Below are positions 33,253-44,423 of a stretch of 64,000 nt of DNA, piece by piece. Position 1 is the first letter of the stretch, and each line of letters begins with the position of its first letter. The stretch covers positions 1-64,000 of the forward strand of contig JANQPH010000046.1 in the NCBI GenBank assembly GCA_028285405.1. The letters run 5' to 3'. The notes under the pieces were generated by a model. That model was not told the origin of the DNA, did no database searches, and saw only the letters and a list, made by a program, of their open reading frames with translations. Position numbers and translations under genes: made by a program. The DNA comes from Thermoleophilia bacterium (GTDB lineage: Bacteria > Actinomycetota > Thermoleophilia > Miltoncostaeales > Miltoncostaeaceae).

Positions 33253-35920
<2,668 letters not shown>

Positions 35921-35957
35921 GCGGCGAGCTCCGGTCGACGACCGGGCCGGCGGGTCG

Positions 35958-37097
35958 ATGAGCGAGCGGACCATGCAGATGCTGCCGCCGGTCGCGCTGC
36001 GCATGATCGAGCTGTGCGAGATCCCGTCGCCGTCCCGCGACGAAGGTGCGGTGGCCGCGGCGATCGTGCCCCAGCTGACGGCGCTGGGGGCCGAGATCAG
36101 CGAGGACGACGCGGCCGCGGCGATCGGTGCCGGCTGCAACAACATCACCGCCCGCTTTGCGCCGATCGTCGACGGCGGCACGCCGATCGCCTTCGTCGCG
36201 CACCTGGACACCGTGCCGCCGACGGATCGCATCGAAGTCGAGCTCGTCGACGGCGCGTTGACGAACCGCCATCCGACGATCCTCGGAGCCGACGACAAGG
36301 CCGCGGTCGCGGCGTTCATGACCGCAATCGAGACGGTGATCGGCGAGGGGCGCCCGCACGCGGGGATCGAGCTCGTGCTCACCCCCTGCGAGGAGATCGG
36401 CCTGCTCGGAGCCGCCCAGCTCGATCCGGCCACCCTCGCCGCCCGGATGGCGATCGTCTACGACCACACCGGGTCGATCGGCCGCGTCGTCCAGTCGTCG
36501 CCGTCGCTCTCCTCGATCGAGGCCACGTTCGTCGGACGTCCGGCACACGCCGGCATCGTTCCCGAGAATGGGCGGAGCGCCCTGCTCGCCGCCTCACGGG
36601 CCATTGCCGCGATGCCGCACGGCCGCATCGACGCCGAGACCACGGCCAATGTCGGGACCATCAGCGGAGGAACGGCCACGAACGTCGTCGCCGAGCGGTG
36701 CCACGTCACGGCAGAGGCTCGGAGCCGAAGCGAGCGCGCCCTCGCGTCGCAGCTGACCGCGATGCTCGATGCCCTGACCTGGGGCGCGAGCGAGTCCGAC
36801 GTCGACCTCGAGACCCGGGTCGACCGCGTGTTCACCGGATACGCGCTCGATCCCCAGGCCCCCCAGGTTCGTCTCGCCCAGCGAGCGCTCGAGCGCTGCG
36901 GTCACACCCCGGAGCTCGTTCCGAGCGGCGGCGGCTCCGACGTGAACGCGCTGATCGCGAACGGGCTTCCGGCCGTGAACCTCTGCAACGGGATGCAGGC
37001 CGTGCACACCGACGAGGAGCGGATCGCGGTCGAGGATCTCGTCGCCATGGTCGACGTCACGCTGGCGATCGTGGACGAGGCTCGCGCCGCCTGGTGA
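35958..37097 (+). CDS. M20/M28-type metallopeptidase (PepT-like)
   Basis: A 379-residue cytoplasmic zinc peptidase. The metal ligands are visible in order: AFVAHLDTVPP (His, Asp), LGADDKAAVAAFMTA (bridging Asp), LTPCEEIGLLGA (catalytic Glu-Glu), AIVYDHTG (Asp) and the final SDVNAL...AVNLCNGMQAVHTDEE (His). A dimerisation domain (residues 190-300) with the GRPAHAG motif is inserted. The overall pattern fits tripeptidase T-like proteins of the M20 clan. Substrate is unproven. The stop overlaps the Nudix gene (GTGA), which suggests joint expression. Confidence 0.87.
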   Translation: MSERTMQMLPPVALRMIELCEIPSPSRDEGAVAAAIVPQLTALGAEISEDDAAAAIGAGCNNITARFAPIVDGGTPIAFVAHLDTVPPTDRIEVELVDGALTNRHPTILGADDKAAVAAFMTAIETVIGEGRPHAGIELVLTPCEEIGLLGAAQLDPATLAARMAIVYDHTGSIGRVVQSSPSLSSIEATFVGRPAHAGIVPENGRSALLAASRAIAAMPHGRIDAETTANVGTISGGTATNVVAERCHVTAEARSRSERALASQLTAMLDALTWGASESDVDLETRVDRVFTGYALDPQAPQVRLAQRALERCGHTPELVPSGGGSDVNALIANGLPAVNLCNGMQAVHTDEERIAVEDLVAMVDVTLAIVDEARAAW

Positions 37098-37627
37098 CCC
37101 CATCGATCGATCCGCCCATCGAGAGCGAGGAGATCTTCGCCGGAGAGGTCGTGCGCCTGCGCGTCTCGCGCTACCGGCGGCCCAGCGGGCTCGTGGTCCG
37201 ACGTGAGGTGCTCGATCACAACGGCGCGGTGGTCATGGTCCCGGTCGAGGACGACCACGTCCTGCTCGTGCGCCAGCCGCGCGAGGCGACGGGGGAGTTC
37301 CTGCTCGAGCTTCCGGCCGGAAAGCTCGAGAGCCCGGACGAGGATCGGCTCGAGCGGGCGAGGGTCGAGCTCGGCGAGGAGGTCGGACGGGGTGCTCGGA
37401 GCTGGCGCCACCTCGGCGGCTTCTACACGGCGCCGGGACTCATCACCGAGTACATCGACGCGTTCCTGGCGACCGACCTGTACCCGGTGGACACGCCGCC
37501 GATCCCGGACGAGGAGATCGAGATCGTCCCGCGGCCGCTCTCGGACCTGCCGCAGCTGGTGACGGAGATCCGGGACGCAAAGAGCCTGGTCGGCCTGCTG
37601 TGGCTGGCCCGCGAGCTCGGTCGCTGA
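37094..37627 (+). CDS. Nudix hydrolase, ADP-ribose pyrophosphatase-like
   Basis: The 177-residue protein has the ADPRase layout: an N-terminal strand-exchange domain (EEIFAGEVVRLRVSRYRRPSG), VVRREVLDHNGAVVMVPVEDDHVLLVRQPREATGEFLLELPAGKLE, and a C-terminal FYTAPGLITEYIDAFLATDL. The Nudix box reads GKLESPDEDRLERARVELGEEVG. The metal-binding glutamates (E-L-G-E-E-x-G) are present, but the conserved arginine of the REx2EE core is valine, with an arginine one position before. Activity is likely but not certain. It is translationally coupled to the M20 peptidase. Confidence 0.85.
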   Translation: MTPSIDPPIESEEIFAGEVVRLRVSRYRRPSGLVVRREVLDHNGAVVMVPVEDDHVLLVRQPREATGEFLLELPAGKLESPDEDRLERARVELGEEVGRGARSWRHLGGFYTAPGLITEYIDAFLATDLYPVDTPPIPDEEIEIVPRPLSDLPQLVTEIRDAKSLVGLLWLARELGR

Positions 37628-37707
37628 ACCAACCTGACGCGATCCACATCGCGCATGGCGACGCCGATCCACCGCCCGACCGCGTGATCCCCTGAGAAAC
37701 TGAGCCT

Positions 37708-38487
37708 GTGATCGTGAGTCGGCGGGACGGCGAGCTCGTGCTCGTCCGACAGGTGGACCACCAGCTCCAGTGCCGCGTGATGGCGGACGCCTGGGGGAAC
37801 GACCAGTTCGAGCGGCTGCCGCATTGGGCGTCGCTGGTGACCGCGGCGGCCGTCCACGACGAGGGCTGGCGCGCCTGGGAGGAGTCACCGCAGCTCGATT
37901 CGGCCGGTCGCCCGGAGGACTTCATCGATGTCGATCGGGCGATCCACGTCGACATCTACCGGCGCGGGATCGAGCACGCGCTCGGCCTCGATCGCCGGGC
38001 GGGCCTGATCGTCAGCATGCACGGGCGCGGGCTCTACGAGGCTCGCCTCGGGCTGGACGGCGATGCGCCGGATCGGAGCGGGATGCGGCCCGAGGTCCAG
38101 CGGTTCCTCGGGGAGCAGGACGAGATCGCGGCGCGGCTCACCCCCGAGCTCGGGCCTGTCGCCGAGCTGTGGGACGCGTACCGGCTGCTCCAGGCCTGGG
38201 ACCTCCTCAGCCTCTATGTCGTCTGGCGCGCGCTTCCGGCCGGACGATCCGGTGAGCTCCCGCAGGTCCCGCGCCGGAGCGGGGACCCGGGGGTCGGCAT
38301 CCGCCTGCGCCCGGGGGGCGCCGATACCGTTGTGCTCGACCCGTACCCGTTCGCGGAGTCACCCGTCGCGCTTCCGGTCGAGGCCCGCGTGATCGCCGAT
38401 CGCGACTACCGGGACCCCGCCGCGCTTGGCGACGCGATCGAGCGGGCGCGACCGCGCCCGCTCGAGATCGTCGCACGGTCGGGCTGA
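37708..38487 (+). CDS. DUF3891 family protein
   Basis: The 259-residue protein matches the DUF3891 family of unknown function. It is soluble, with no signal peptide. It carries conserved-looking histidine/acidic blocks, VDHQLQCRVMADAWGN, AAAVHDEGWRAWEESPQLD, and IVSMHGRGLYEARLG, reminiscent of an HD-type metal-binding arrangement (VHDEGW with an H-D pair). The C-terminal third is beta-rich (VGIRLRPGGADTVVLDPYPFAESPVALPVEAR). I cannot assign a reaction. GTG 37708 lies 80 nt after the Nudix gene and probably begins its own transcript. Confidence 0.7.
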   Translation: MIVSRRDGELVLVRQVDHQLQCRVMADAWGNDQFERLPHWASLVTAAAVHDEGWRAWEESPQLDSAGRPEDFIDVDRAIHVDIYRRGIEHALGLDRRAGLIVSMHGRGLYEARLGLDGDAPDRSGMRPEVQRFLGEQDEIAARLTPELGPVAELWDAYRLLQAWDLLSLYVVWRALPAGRSGELPQVPRRSGDPGVGIRLRPGGADTVVLDPYPFAESPVALPVEARVIADRDYRDPAALGDAIERARPRPLEIVARSG

Positions 38488-38518
38488 GCGCCAGACACCG
38501 ACCGAGATCGCTGGCGGC

Positions 38519-38728
38519 TCAGGCCCCCTCGTACTTGAACGAGAGCTTGAGGCGAGCGCGGTAGCTCTCGATCGAGCCGTCCTCGGCAATCGTGACGTCC
38601 AGCTTCTCCACCTCGGCGACGCGCAGGTCGCGGAGGGTCTGGGACGCGGTCTTGACGGCGTCGGACGCCGCGTCCTCCCAGCTCTTCGGGCTCGTTCCGA
38701 TCACGTCGATCACGCGGTACACGCTCAT
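38519..38728 (-). CDS. Dodecin (flavin-binding protein)
   Basis: Dodecins are small dodecameric flavin-storage proteins. The 69-residue product is the complete family unit: MSVYRVIDVIGTSPKSWEDAASDAVKTASQTLRDLRVAEVEKLDVTIAEDGSIESYRARLKLSFKYEG; key features are the tryptophan in KSWEDAA, which stacks on flavin, and the C-terminal Y-R-x-R-L-K-L-S-F-K-Y strand. ATG 38728 has a ribosome site (AGGGAG) at the right distance. The frame continues open upstream but without similarity, so the short start is right. It stands alone between the DUF3891 and DUF429 genes. Confidence 0.93.
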   Translation of the reverse strand: MSVYRVIDVIGTSPKSWEDAASDAVKTASQTLRDLRVAEVEKLDVTIAEDGSIESYRARLKLSFKYEGA

Positions 38729-38805
38729 CTTGTGACTCCCTCTTCCTGTCGTTCTGCCAAGCGTCGTGACCATACCGGCGGGCGGCCGGGGATGTTGCGC
38801 CGTGC

Positions 38806-39603
38806 TCAGCCCAGGTCGTTCCGAAGCGCCACGGCCCCGTCGACCTCCCCGCCGGCCGCCATTCGGGCCAGGTTGATCTCCAGGCGATTCCGCAGGTTGG
38901 GATCGGTCGGGATGAGCATCTCCCCGCGCCCCTGTGCCCCCAGGAGCACGACCGCGGCGGGGTCGGCCAGGGCCCGATGGGCGGCGTACGCGCTCGCGAT
39001 CGCGTCGAGCCGGGCGGCGTCGGCGATCGCCTCGAGATCGTCGGGGTCCGTGGTCAGCCGGAAGTCGCCGAGCTCGAGCACCGATCCGAGCAGGCGGGCC
39101 GTAGGCTCGAGGCCCGCCGGCTTTGCCCGCGCCGCGCCCTTCGGTCGATAGACCGGCGGCCTGATCGAGAGCCAGCGCCCCCGGTACTCGGCCAGATCCG
39201 GCGGCGAGATGCCCCCGGACTCCTCGAAGAGGATCTGTCGCAGCACGAGCTCGGGGCTGACCTCGACGACGCGGAGCGCTCGCTCGCGCAGCGCCGGCGC
39301 GATACTCACCCCTCGGCGTCCGCCGAGCACCTTGTCCAGTCGCGCGCCCGCGACGGGGAAGAGGGGCACATCGCACCAGGCGACGATGCGCTCGATCTCG
39401 CGGTTGCCGGTCTCGTTCGGGATGTCGAGCGGGGTGTCGACCGCGAGCAGCGAATCGCGAGGCACCGCCGCGAGCACGTCGGCATCGGTGGCCAGGTCGA
39501 CCACATCGGTGAGACGGCCCGCCTCGTCGACCCGGGCGAGCGCCGACGGTCGGCTGGGGTGCGGAGGCAGGAGTGCCGACAGATGGAGGCCGACGGCCCT
39601 CAT
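38806..39603 (-). CDS. DUF429 family protein
   Basis: The 265-residue protein belongs to DUF429, a family with a predicted RNase H-like fold and unknown function. It has an early hydrophobic strand with an aspartate pair (LLAVDTPLDIPNETGNREIERIV), then CDVPLFPVAGARLDKVLGGRRG, VVEVSPELVLRQILF (the conserved E-V-x-P-E block) and the C-terminal DAIASAYAAHRAL, the usual 'DaldA..cA..a' helix. Predicted soluble and cytoplasmic. The start at ATG 39603 follows no strong ribosome site. It may share a transcript with dodecin, 77 nt downstream. Confidence 0.72.
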   Translation of the reverse strand: MRAVGLHLSALLPPHPSRPSALARVDEAGRLTDVVDLATDADVLAAVPRDSLLAVDTPLDIPNETGNREIERIVAWCDVPLFPVAGARLDKVLGGRRGVSIAPALRERALRVVEVSPELVLRQILFEESGGISPPDLAEYRGRWLSIRPPVYRPKGAARAKPAGLEPTARLLGSVLELGDFRLTTDPDDLEAIADAARLDAIASAYAAHRALADPAAVVLLGAQGRGEMLIPTDPNLRNRLEINLARMAAGGEVDGAVALRNDLG

Positions 39604-39733
39604 CCGTTGGCCTCCGGTGCTCGCGTCATGGCTCTTGGTGCGCGCCGCGCTGGGCAGGGCTGTCGGAGCATGCCGCTAGTGTGCCCTCGTTCCTCGACGC
39701 GACGAGCGTCGCACACGGACGAGACATGCGCGC

Positions 39734-40033
39734 ATGATCCTGCTTCTCGTGATCGGCCTGATCGCACCCTGGGTGGTGCACCTGGCGCCGCCTCGCCAGC
39801 GCCCACTCGGACTGGTGGTCATCGTCGCTGGCTACCTGCTGTACGCGATCTTCGTCGCGAACCCGATCGGCGCCTGGCAGATGTGGGCAGGGCTTGCGAT
39901 TGGGATCGTCTCGGTGCTCGTGTTCGTCGCCCTGACGGGTGACGGAGGACTGCGCATGCCCGCGCGACGCCCGCGACGCACGCCCCGGAGCCGCCGGATG
40001 ACGGGCGGCGAGGACCCGACCGAGGGCTACTAG
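39734..40033 (+). CDS. Small membrane protein, 99 aa
   Basis: I do not recognise a family. Three hydrophobic segments are visible: residues 2-17 (ILLLVIGLIAPWVVHL), 25-43 (LGLVVIVAGYLLYAIFV) and 47-68 (AWQMWAGLAIGIVSVLVFVAL). They are followed by a strongly basic C-terminal tail (RMPARRPRRTPRSRR) that should stay in the cytoplasm. The upstream 130 nt contain the small dyad CGACGC-GACGA-GCGTCG but no clear promoter. The last four bases overlap the end of the opposing hydrolase gene. Confidence 0.6.
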   Translation: MILLLVIGLIAPWVVHLAPPRQRPLGLVVIVAGYLLYAIFVANPIGAWQMWAGLAIGIVSVLVFVALTGDGGLRMPARRPRRTPRSRRMTGGEDPTEGY

Positions 40034-40854
40034 CGAAGGTCGCTGACCGGGGCGCCGTGCTCGATGCCGACCGAGACGGCCCGCGTGAAGACCTCGGGGC
40101 TGGTCCAGAAGCACGCGTGCCCGCCCGGCACCTCCTCGAGGGTCGCGTCGGGCAGGCCGAAGTGCAGGTCTCGCGAGCGGCGCGCGGGAACGACGCGATC
40201 GTCCACTCCTGAGATCACCGTCGTCGGGTGGGCGATCTCGCCGATGCGATCGACGCAGTCGTGTGCGGCGAGCGCTTCGAGCTGGAGTGACATGGCCTCC
40301 TGCTCGAACGCGTCGTGGTGGATGATCCGCTCGGCCTGCGCGATCTCGTCCTCGTGCGCCTCGACCAGGTCGGGGTCGAACGCCCACAGGAGCAGGAGGC
40401 GGCGAGTCGCCTCGACTCCCTCCGTGGCGAGCATGTGCCGCAGGATGGTGGCCAGTCGGGTGCAGTAGGGGCCCGGGGTCGCATAGGTGCAGGACAGGAC
40501 GAGCCTGCGCACCCGCCGCGACGCGTCGATCGCCATCCACTGGGCGGCCATGCCGCCGAGCGAGTGACCCACCACGTGGGCGGAGTCGACGCCCGCGGCA
40601 TCGAGCACTCGCAGTGCGTCTGCCGCCATGTCGATGGTCGAGTACGGCCCCGTGGCCGCACCGGACTCGCCGACTCCCCGATTATCGAAGGTGATCGCCG
40701 CCTGATGTTCCTCGAGCAGCTCGAGCTGGCGGCTCCAGGCGTGCCGGGTGTCCGCGAGGCCCGAGATGAAGAGGATCGGATCACCGTCTCCGCCGCTGAC
40801 CTCGTACGCGATCGCCGGCTCGCCGGCCGGGCCCGGGGCGGTCAGCTCCGCCAT
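40030..40854 (-). CDS. Alpha/beta hydrolase
   Basis: A 274-residue alpha/beta-fold hydrolase. The catalytic triad is evident: nucleophile S98 in VVGHSLGGMAAQW, Asp in VISGVDDRVVPARRS and His in EVPGGHACFW. The oxyanion and entry strands (ILFISGLADTRHAW, ITFDNRGVGESG) are typical of the 3-oxoadipate enol-lactonase/epoxide-hydrolase-like branch. Substrate cannot be told. ATG 40854 (MAELTAPGPAG) is preferred over an upstream ATG that adds 28 proline-rich residues overlapping the preceding gene. It lies 43 nt downstream of the PDZ-TPR gene, same strand. Confidence 0.85.
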   Translation of the reverse strand: MAELTAPGPAGEPAIAYEVSGGDGDPILFISGLADTRHAWSRQLELLEEHQAAITFDNRGVGESGAATGPYSTIDMAADALRVLDAAGVDSAHVVGHSLGGMAAQWMAIDASRRVRRLVLSCTYATPGPYCTRLATILRHMLATEGVEATRRLLLLWAFDPDLVEAHEDEIAQAERIIHHDAFEQEAMSLQLEALAAHDCVDRIGEIAHPTTVISGVDDRVVPARRSRDLHFGLPDATLEEVPGGHACFWTSPEVFTRAVSVGIEHGAPVSDLR

Positions 40855-40897
40855 CGAGCGCAGCGACGAGTCGATTGACGCCGGCGCGGGCCTGGGC

Positions 40898-42268
40898 TCA
40901 GGTCTGGGATGAGTCCAGGTGCTCCTCGATGAGGGCATTCGCGCGGGCGGGATCCGACAGGAGGCGCAGACCGGTGCGAAGCGCCTTGACCCCTGCCTGC
41001 TGCTGACCGAGGGACATCAGGGCGATCCCGAAGGGCAGGTGGGCGTCGGCGTACCGGGAGTCGAGGCGGATGGCCTGGGCGGCGGCGTCGCGGGCCTCCG
41101 CGACTCGCTCCGCGCGAATGAGGACGTAGGCGCGGAACGCGTGGGCCGATGAGTCGCCCGGATCGAGCGTGGCGACGGTCGCGAACTGCTGTGCCGCCTC
41201 GTCGTTTCTGCCGAGCCCCGCGAACGCGACCCCGCGGCCGAAGCGAGCGGCTGCCAGGTTGGGATCCTTCCGCAGGGAGCGATTGAACGCGCCGAGCGCC
41301 TGGCGGTGCTTCTCGTCGGCCTCGAAGACCTCGCCCGCGATGGACTCGCCGAAGCCGGTCTTGCGCCAGCTGGCCGGCCACCTCGCGCGCAGCGCCTTCG
41401 CCGCGGCCGGTTCCCCGGCCTCGAGGCGTTCCTTGGCCTGCGCGTACGCGACGACCCGCGAGCGGCGATCCCTGCTGCGGGCGACGTTCAGCACGCGCTG
41501 GTAGTCCGGCGCCTCGGTCCAGTCGGGCTTCAGCGCGAGCACGCCGGTGCGCTCCTCGCCGCGGCGCAGGAACGTCACCTGGGTCGGCTTGTCGGCCTTC
41601 AGCTGGCGCAGGGTCGCCTGCAGCTGGCCCGGTGTGTGGATGGTCCGGGTGCCGATCTGGGTGATCACGTCCCCCCGGCGGATACCCGCGTTGACCGCCG
41701 AGCCCCGCGGTCCAACGGCCGCGACGACGTGCCCGGAGTTGCGCGGCACCCCGGCCTCGCGCGCGAACGGCGCGGTCGTCGGGACCAGGAACGCGTCGAG
41801 CAGGCCCCGGGCTCGGGTGAGCCTGACCGCGACGGTCGAGGTGAGCGGGCGCGAGGCCTCGTCCTCGGTGTCGGTGGCGGTCACGCGGACCTGGTACTTG
41901 CCACCCGGAAGCTGGAAGTTGCGGTCGTCGATGAGGTCGACCAGCACGAACGTGCGGCCCGCCGCCTCGAGCTCCTCGCCCGTGAGGGTGCGAACCACCT
42001 TGCCGTCGCTGTTTCGGCTGATCAGCACGGTCACCCGGGCGGGCTCCGACAGGGTCAGGCCGATGAGGAAACGGGCGTGCCCGCGCTGCGCGGTCACGCG
42101 CTTCGGGATCTGCAGGCCGGTCAGCACCGGCGGCCCCGGGGTGCCCGAGAGATCCTCGTTCGCCGGTGCGTCGCCCGGAGTGGTCTGCGCGTCTGCCTGG
42201 GCAACGGCGACGCCACCGACGGCGAGCGTGACGGCAGCGGACGCGGCGACGGTTTTCCACCATTCCAT
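40898..42268 (-). CDS. Secreted PDZ-domain protein with TPR repeats
   Basis: The 456-residue protein has a signal peptide (residues 1-28, WKTVAASAAVTLAVGGVAVAQADA), so it acts outside the membrane. Residues 60-150 form an immunoglobulin-like beta domain (RARFLIGLTLSEPARVTVLI region). Residues 180-250 are a PDZ domain (HVVAAVGPRGSAVNAGIRRGDVITQIG...VTFLRRG) of the type found in HtrA proteases. The C-terminal 150 residues are TPR-like helices (HRQALGAFNRSLRKDPNLAAARFGRGVAFAGLG). No protease domain is present. It could be a docking or scaffold protein for secreted partners. ATG 42268 was chosen at the signal peptide. Confidence 0.78.
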   Translation of the reverse strand: MEWWKTVAASAAVTLAVGGVAVAQADAQTTPGDAPANEDLSGTPGPPVLTGLQIPKRVTAQRGHARFLIGLTLSEPARVTVLISRNSDGKVVRTLTGEELEAAGRTFVLVDLIDDRNFQLPGGKYQVRVTATDTEDEASRPLTSTVAVRLTRARGLLDAFLVPTTAPFAREAGVPRNSGHVVAAVGPRGSAVNAGIRRGDVITQIGTRTIHTPGQLQATLRQLKADKPTQVTFLRRGEERTGVLALKPDWTEAPDYQRVLNVARSRDRRSRVVAYAQAKERLEAGEPAAAKALRARWPASWRKTGFGESIAGEVFEADEKHRQALGAFNRSLRKDPNLAAARFGRGVAFAGLGRNDEAAQQFATVATLDPGDSSAHAFRAYVLIRAERVAEARDAAAQAIRLDSRYADAHLPFGIALMSLGQQQAGVKALRTGLRLLSDPARANALIEEHLDSSQT

Positions 42269-42316
42269 CGGCACGGCCGGTGACCCTACCATCGCCCCTG
42301 GTAACGTCGATACAAG

Positions 42317-43609
42317 ATGGTCGCGCGGTCGGCTCCGGTCCAGCTCCTCGAGCACGCGGCGCGCGGGGAGCAGCTCGACGCCAGCGAGTGGGCTGTCCTG
42401 GTCGGCGCGTGGCTGGACGGGGCGGCAACGGACGCTCAGATGTCGACCGCGCTCGCGCGCTCGAGCGTGGCCGGGCTCGAGGTGTCCGCCCAGCTCGAGA
42501 TGGTCGAGGAGATCGTCTCGCGGGGCGACCGCCTCGATCTGGCGCCACTGGGGGCCAGCTGCACGTTCGTCGCGGGCGCTGTCGGGGATGCGCTCGATCT
42601 GATCGTGCCGCCGCTCGCCGCCGCCATCGACGTCCCGGCCTGTGTGGTCGCGGTCCGTGGGCGCGACGGCGTCCTGGGCGGCGCGGACAAGCTCGAGGGG
42701 CTCTTCGGGATGCGCCTATCGATGACCGCGCCCGAGATCGCCCGACAGGTGCGCGACGCCGGCGTCGCGGTCGTGACGCCGACCGGACGCTTCGGCGAAG
42801 GCTCGGCGCGGATCGAGCGCCTCATGGAGCAGACGGGCCTCGGGCTCGCCGCGGCCGTGGCCGGGCCGGCGCTGGCCGCGCGGCTGTTGGTCAGCGGCGC
42901 GGCGTCGGCGGCGGTCAGCCTGACCCACGGCGCGGGCGGCCTGCTCGCCAGGCCGGCGCCGGCCGACGAGGTCCGCGCCCTGCTCGAGGCGGTTGCCGCC
43001 GACTGGGGGCGATCGATCACGGTCACGATCGAGGACGGATCGTCGCCGCTCGGTCCCGCGGTGGGCAGCTCGCTCGAGATCGCTGCGGCCGGAGTGGTCA
43101 TCTCGGGGGGCGGCGATGCTCGCCTGCGCGAGCGCGCGGTCGGCTATGTCGCGAGCCTGGCGGAGCTCGCGCAGGTGGCGAGCGACGGGGAGGGGCGATC
43201 GCTGGTCGAGGCGGCGATCGACGACGGGCGGGCGCTCGCGTCAGCCGAGCGCTGGCTGGAGGGCCAAGGTGCGCCCGCGTCGGTCTGGACCGATCACAGC
43301 CGGCTCCCCGAGGCGCCCCACCGCACCGAGCTGATCGCATCCGCCGACGGCGTGCTGCACGGCGTGGATGCCGGGCTCGTCGGCGAGGTCGCACGCTGGA
43401 TCGGTGCCGGGCGGCTGCATCCGAGTCAGCACATCGACCCGGTCGCGGGGGTGGAGCTCCTGGTGGGCGAGGGGGTGCCCGTTCAGGCGGGCGAGCCGCT
43501 GGCGGTGGTGCACTGTCGCGACGGGTGGCAGGCCACCGAAGGCGTGGCGATGCTCGAGCCCGCCTTCGCGGTCGTTCCCGTCGGTGGAGACGATCCCGCC
43601 GGTGCCTGA
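42317..43609 (+). CDS. Degenerate thymidine/pyrimidine-nucleoside phosphorylase homologue
   Basis: The 430-residue protein has the whole nucleoside-phosphorylase type II architecture: helical N-terminal domain, alpha/beta domain (GAVGDALDLIVPPLAAA, RGRDGVLGGADKLEGL) and the C-terminal PYNP_C domain (ADGVLHGVDAGLVGEVARWIGAGRLHPSQHIDPVAGVELLVGEGVPVQAGEPLAVVH). The active site is altered. The KHSTGGVGD phosphate motif reads TFVAGAVGD. The base-binding Arg-Ser-Lys of 'LRDVT...S...SKK' is replaced (LMEQT...GPALAARL), and DVKxGSGAFM has become SLTHGAGGLL. Phosphorolysis is therefore doubtful. The stop overlaps mutM by 8 nt. Confidence 0.75.
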   Translation: MVARSAPVQLLEHAARGEQLDASEWAVLVGAWLDGAATDAQMSTALARSSVAGLEVSAQLEMVEEIVSRGDRLDLAPLGASCTFVAGAVGDALDLIVPPLAAAIDVPACVVAVRGRDGVLGGADKLEGLFGMRLSMTAPEIARQVRDAGVAVVTPTGRFGEGSARIERLMEQTGLGLAAAVAGPALAARLLVSGAASAAVSLTHGAGGLLARPAPADEVRALLEAVAADWGRSITVTIEDGSSPLGPAVGSSLEIAAAGVVISGGGDARLRERAVGYVASLAELAQVASDGEGRSLVEAAIDDGRALASAERWLEGQGAPASVWTDHSRLPEAPHRTELIASADGVLHGVDAGLVGEVARWIGAGRLHPSQHIDPVAGVELLVGEGVPVQAGEPLAVVHCRDGWQATEGVAMLEPAFAVVPVGGDDPAGA

Positions 43610-44423
43610 GCTCCCCGAGGTCGAGACGATCCGGCGTCAGCTCGACGAGGCGCTGCCCGGACGCACGCTCGAGCACGCCACGATCGTCGACGAGCGGCTC
43701 ACTCGGCCGGTGCCGCCAGCCACCGTCGCGAGCGAGCTGCGCGGGCGGCGACTCGGCCGCGTGCGGCGGCGGGGCAAGTTCCTGCGCCTCGGCCTGGACG
43801 GCGGCGACGAGCTCGTCCTGCATCTGCGGATGACCGGTCGCGTGCATCTGGAGCCCGGCAACTCCGCGGAGCGGACGCACGTGCGAGCGGTGCTCTCGAT
43901 CGCAGCGGGCGACACGGTCGTCATCAGCGATCAGCGCCGGTTTGCCACCCTGCGTCTGGCGGGTCCGGCCGAGACGGACGCCGAGTGGAACGCGCGGCTC
44001 GGCGTGGAGCCGCTCGAGCCGGGTTTCACCGCCGCTCGGCTCCAGGCGCTGCTCGACGGCCGCATGACGTCGATCAAGGCCGCGCTGCTCGATCAGCGGC
44101 TCGTTGCGGGAATCGGGAACATCTACGCGGACGAGGCCCTGTTTGCGGCCGGGGTCGACCCTCGGCGGCCGGCGGGCGGGCTGACCGACCGCGAGAATCG
44201 GGGCCTCCATCGGGCGATCCGTGATCGACTTCGCGCAGGGATCCGAACGAACGGGGCATCGATCGACAGCTTTCACGACAGCCTTGGGAATCCCGGCACC
44301 ATGCAGCACGAGCTGCGCGTGCACCTGCGTGAGGGCCAGGCGTGCCCCCGCTGTCGCACGCCCATCACCAAGCTCCGGGTGGCGCAACGGGGCACCTATG
44401 TCTGCGAGGGCTGCCAGCGATGA
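43602..44423 (+). CDS. mutM: Formamidopyrimidine-DNA glycosylase (Fpg/MutM)
   Basis: MutM excises 8-oxoguanine and formamidopyrimidines and cuts the abasic site. The 273-residue protein starts with PELPEVETIRRQL, where the processed N-terminal proline is the nucleophile. It has the catalytic lysine in RRRGKFLRLGL, MTGRVHLEP, the helix-two-turn-helix DQRLVAGIGNIYADEALFAAGV, and the zinc finger CPRCRTPITKLRVAQRGTYVCEGCQR. All functional residues are present. GTG 43602 was chosen because only this start leaves the proline second. It overlaps the phosphorylase-like gene before it and the P1 peptidase after it. Confidence 0.95.
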   Translation: MPELPEVETIRRQLDEALPGRTLEHATIVDERLTRPVPPATVASELRGRRLGRVRRRGKFLRLGLDGGDELVLHLRMTGRVHLEPGNSAERTHVRAVLSIAAGDTVVISDQRRFATLRLAGPAETDAEWNARLGVEPLEPGFTAARLQALLDGRMTSIKAALLDQRLVAGIGNIYADEALFAAGVDPRRPAGGLTDRENRGLHRAIRDRLRAGIRTNGASIDSFHDSLGNPGTMQHELRVHLREGQACPRCRTPITKLRVAQRGTYVCEGCQR

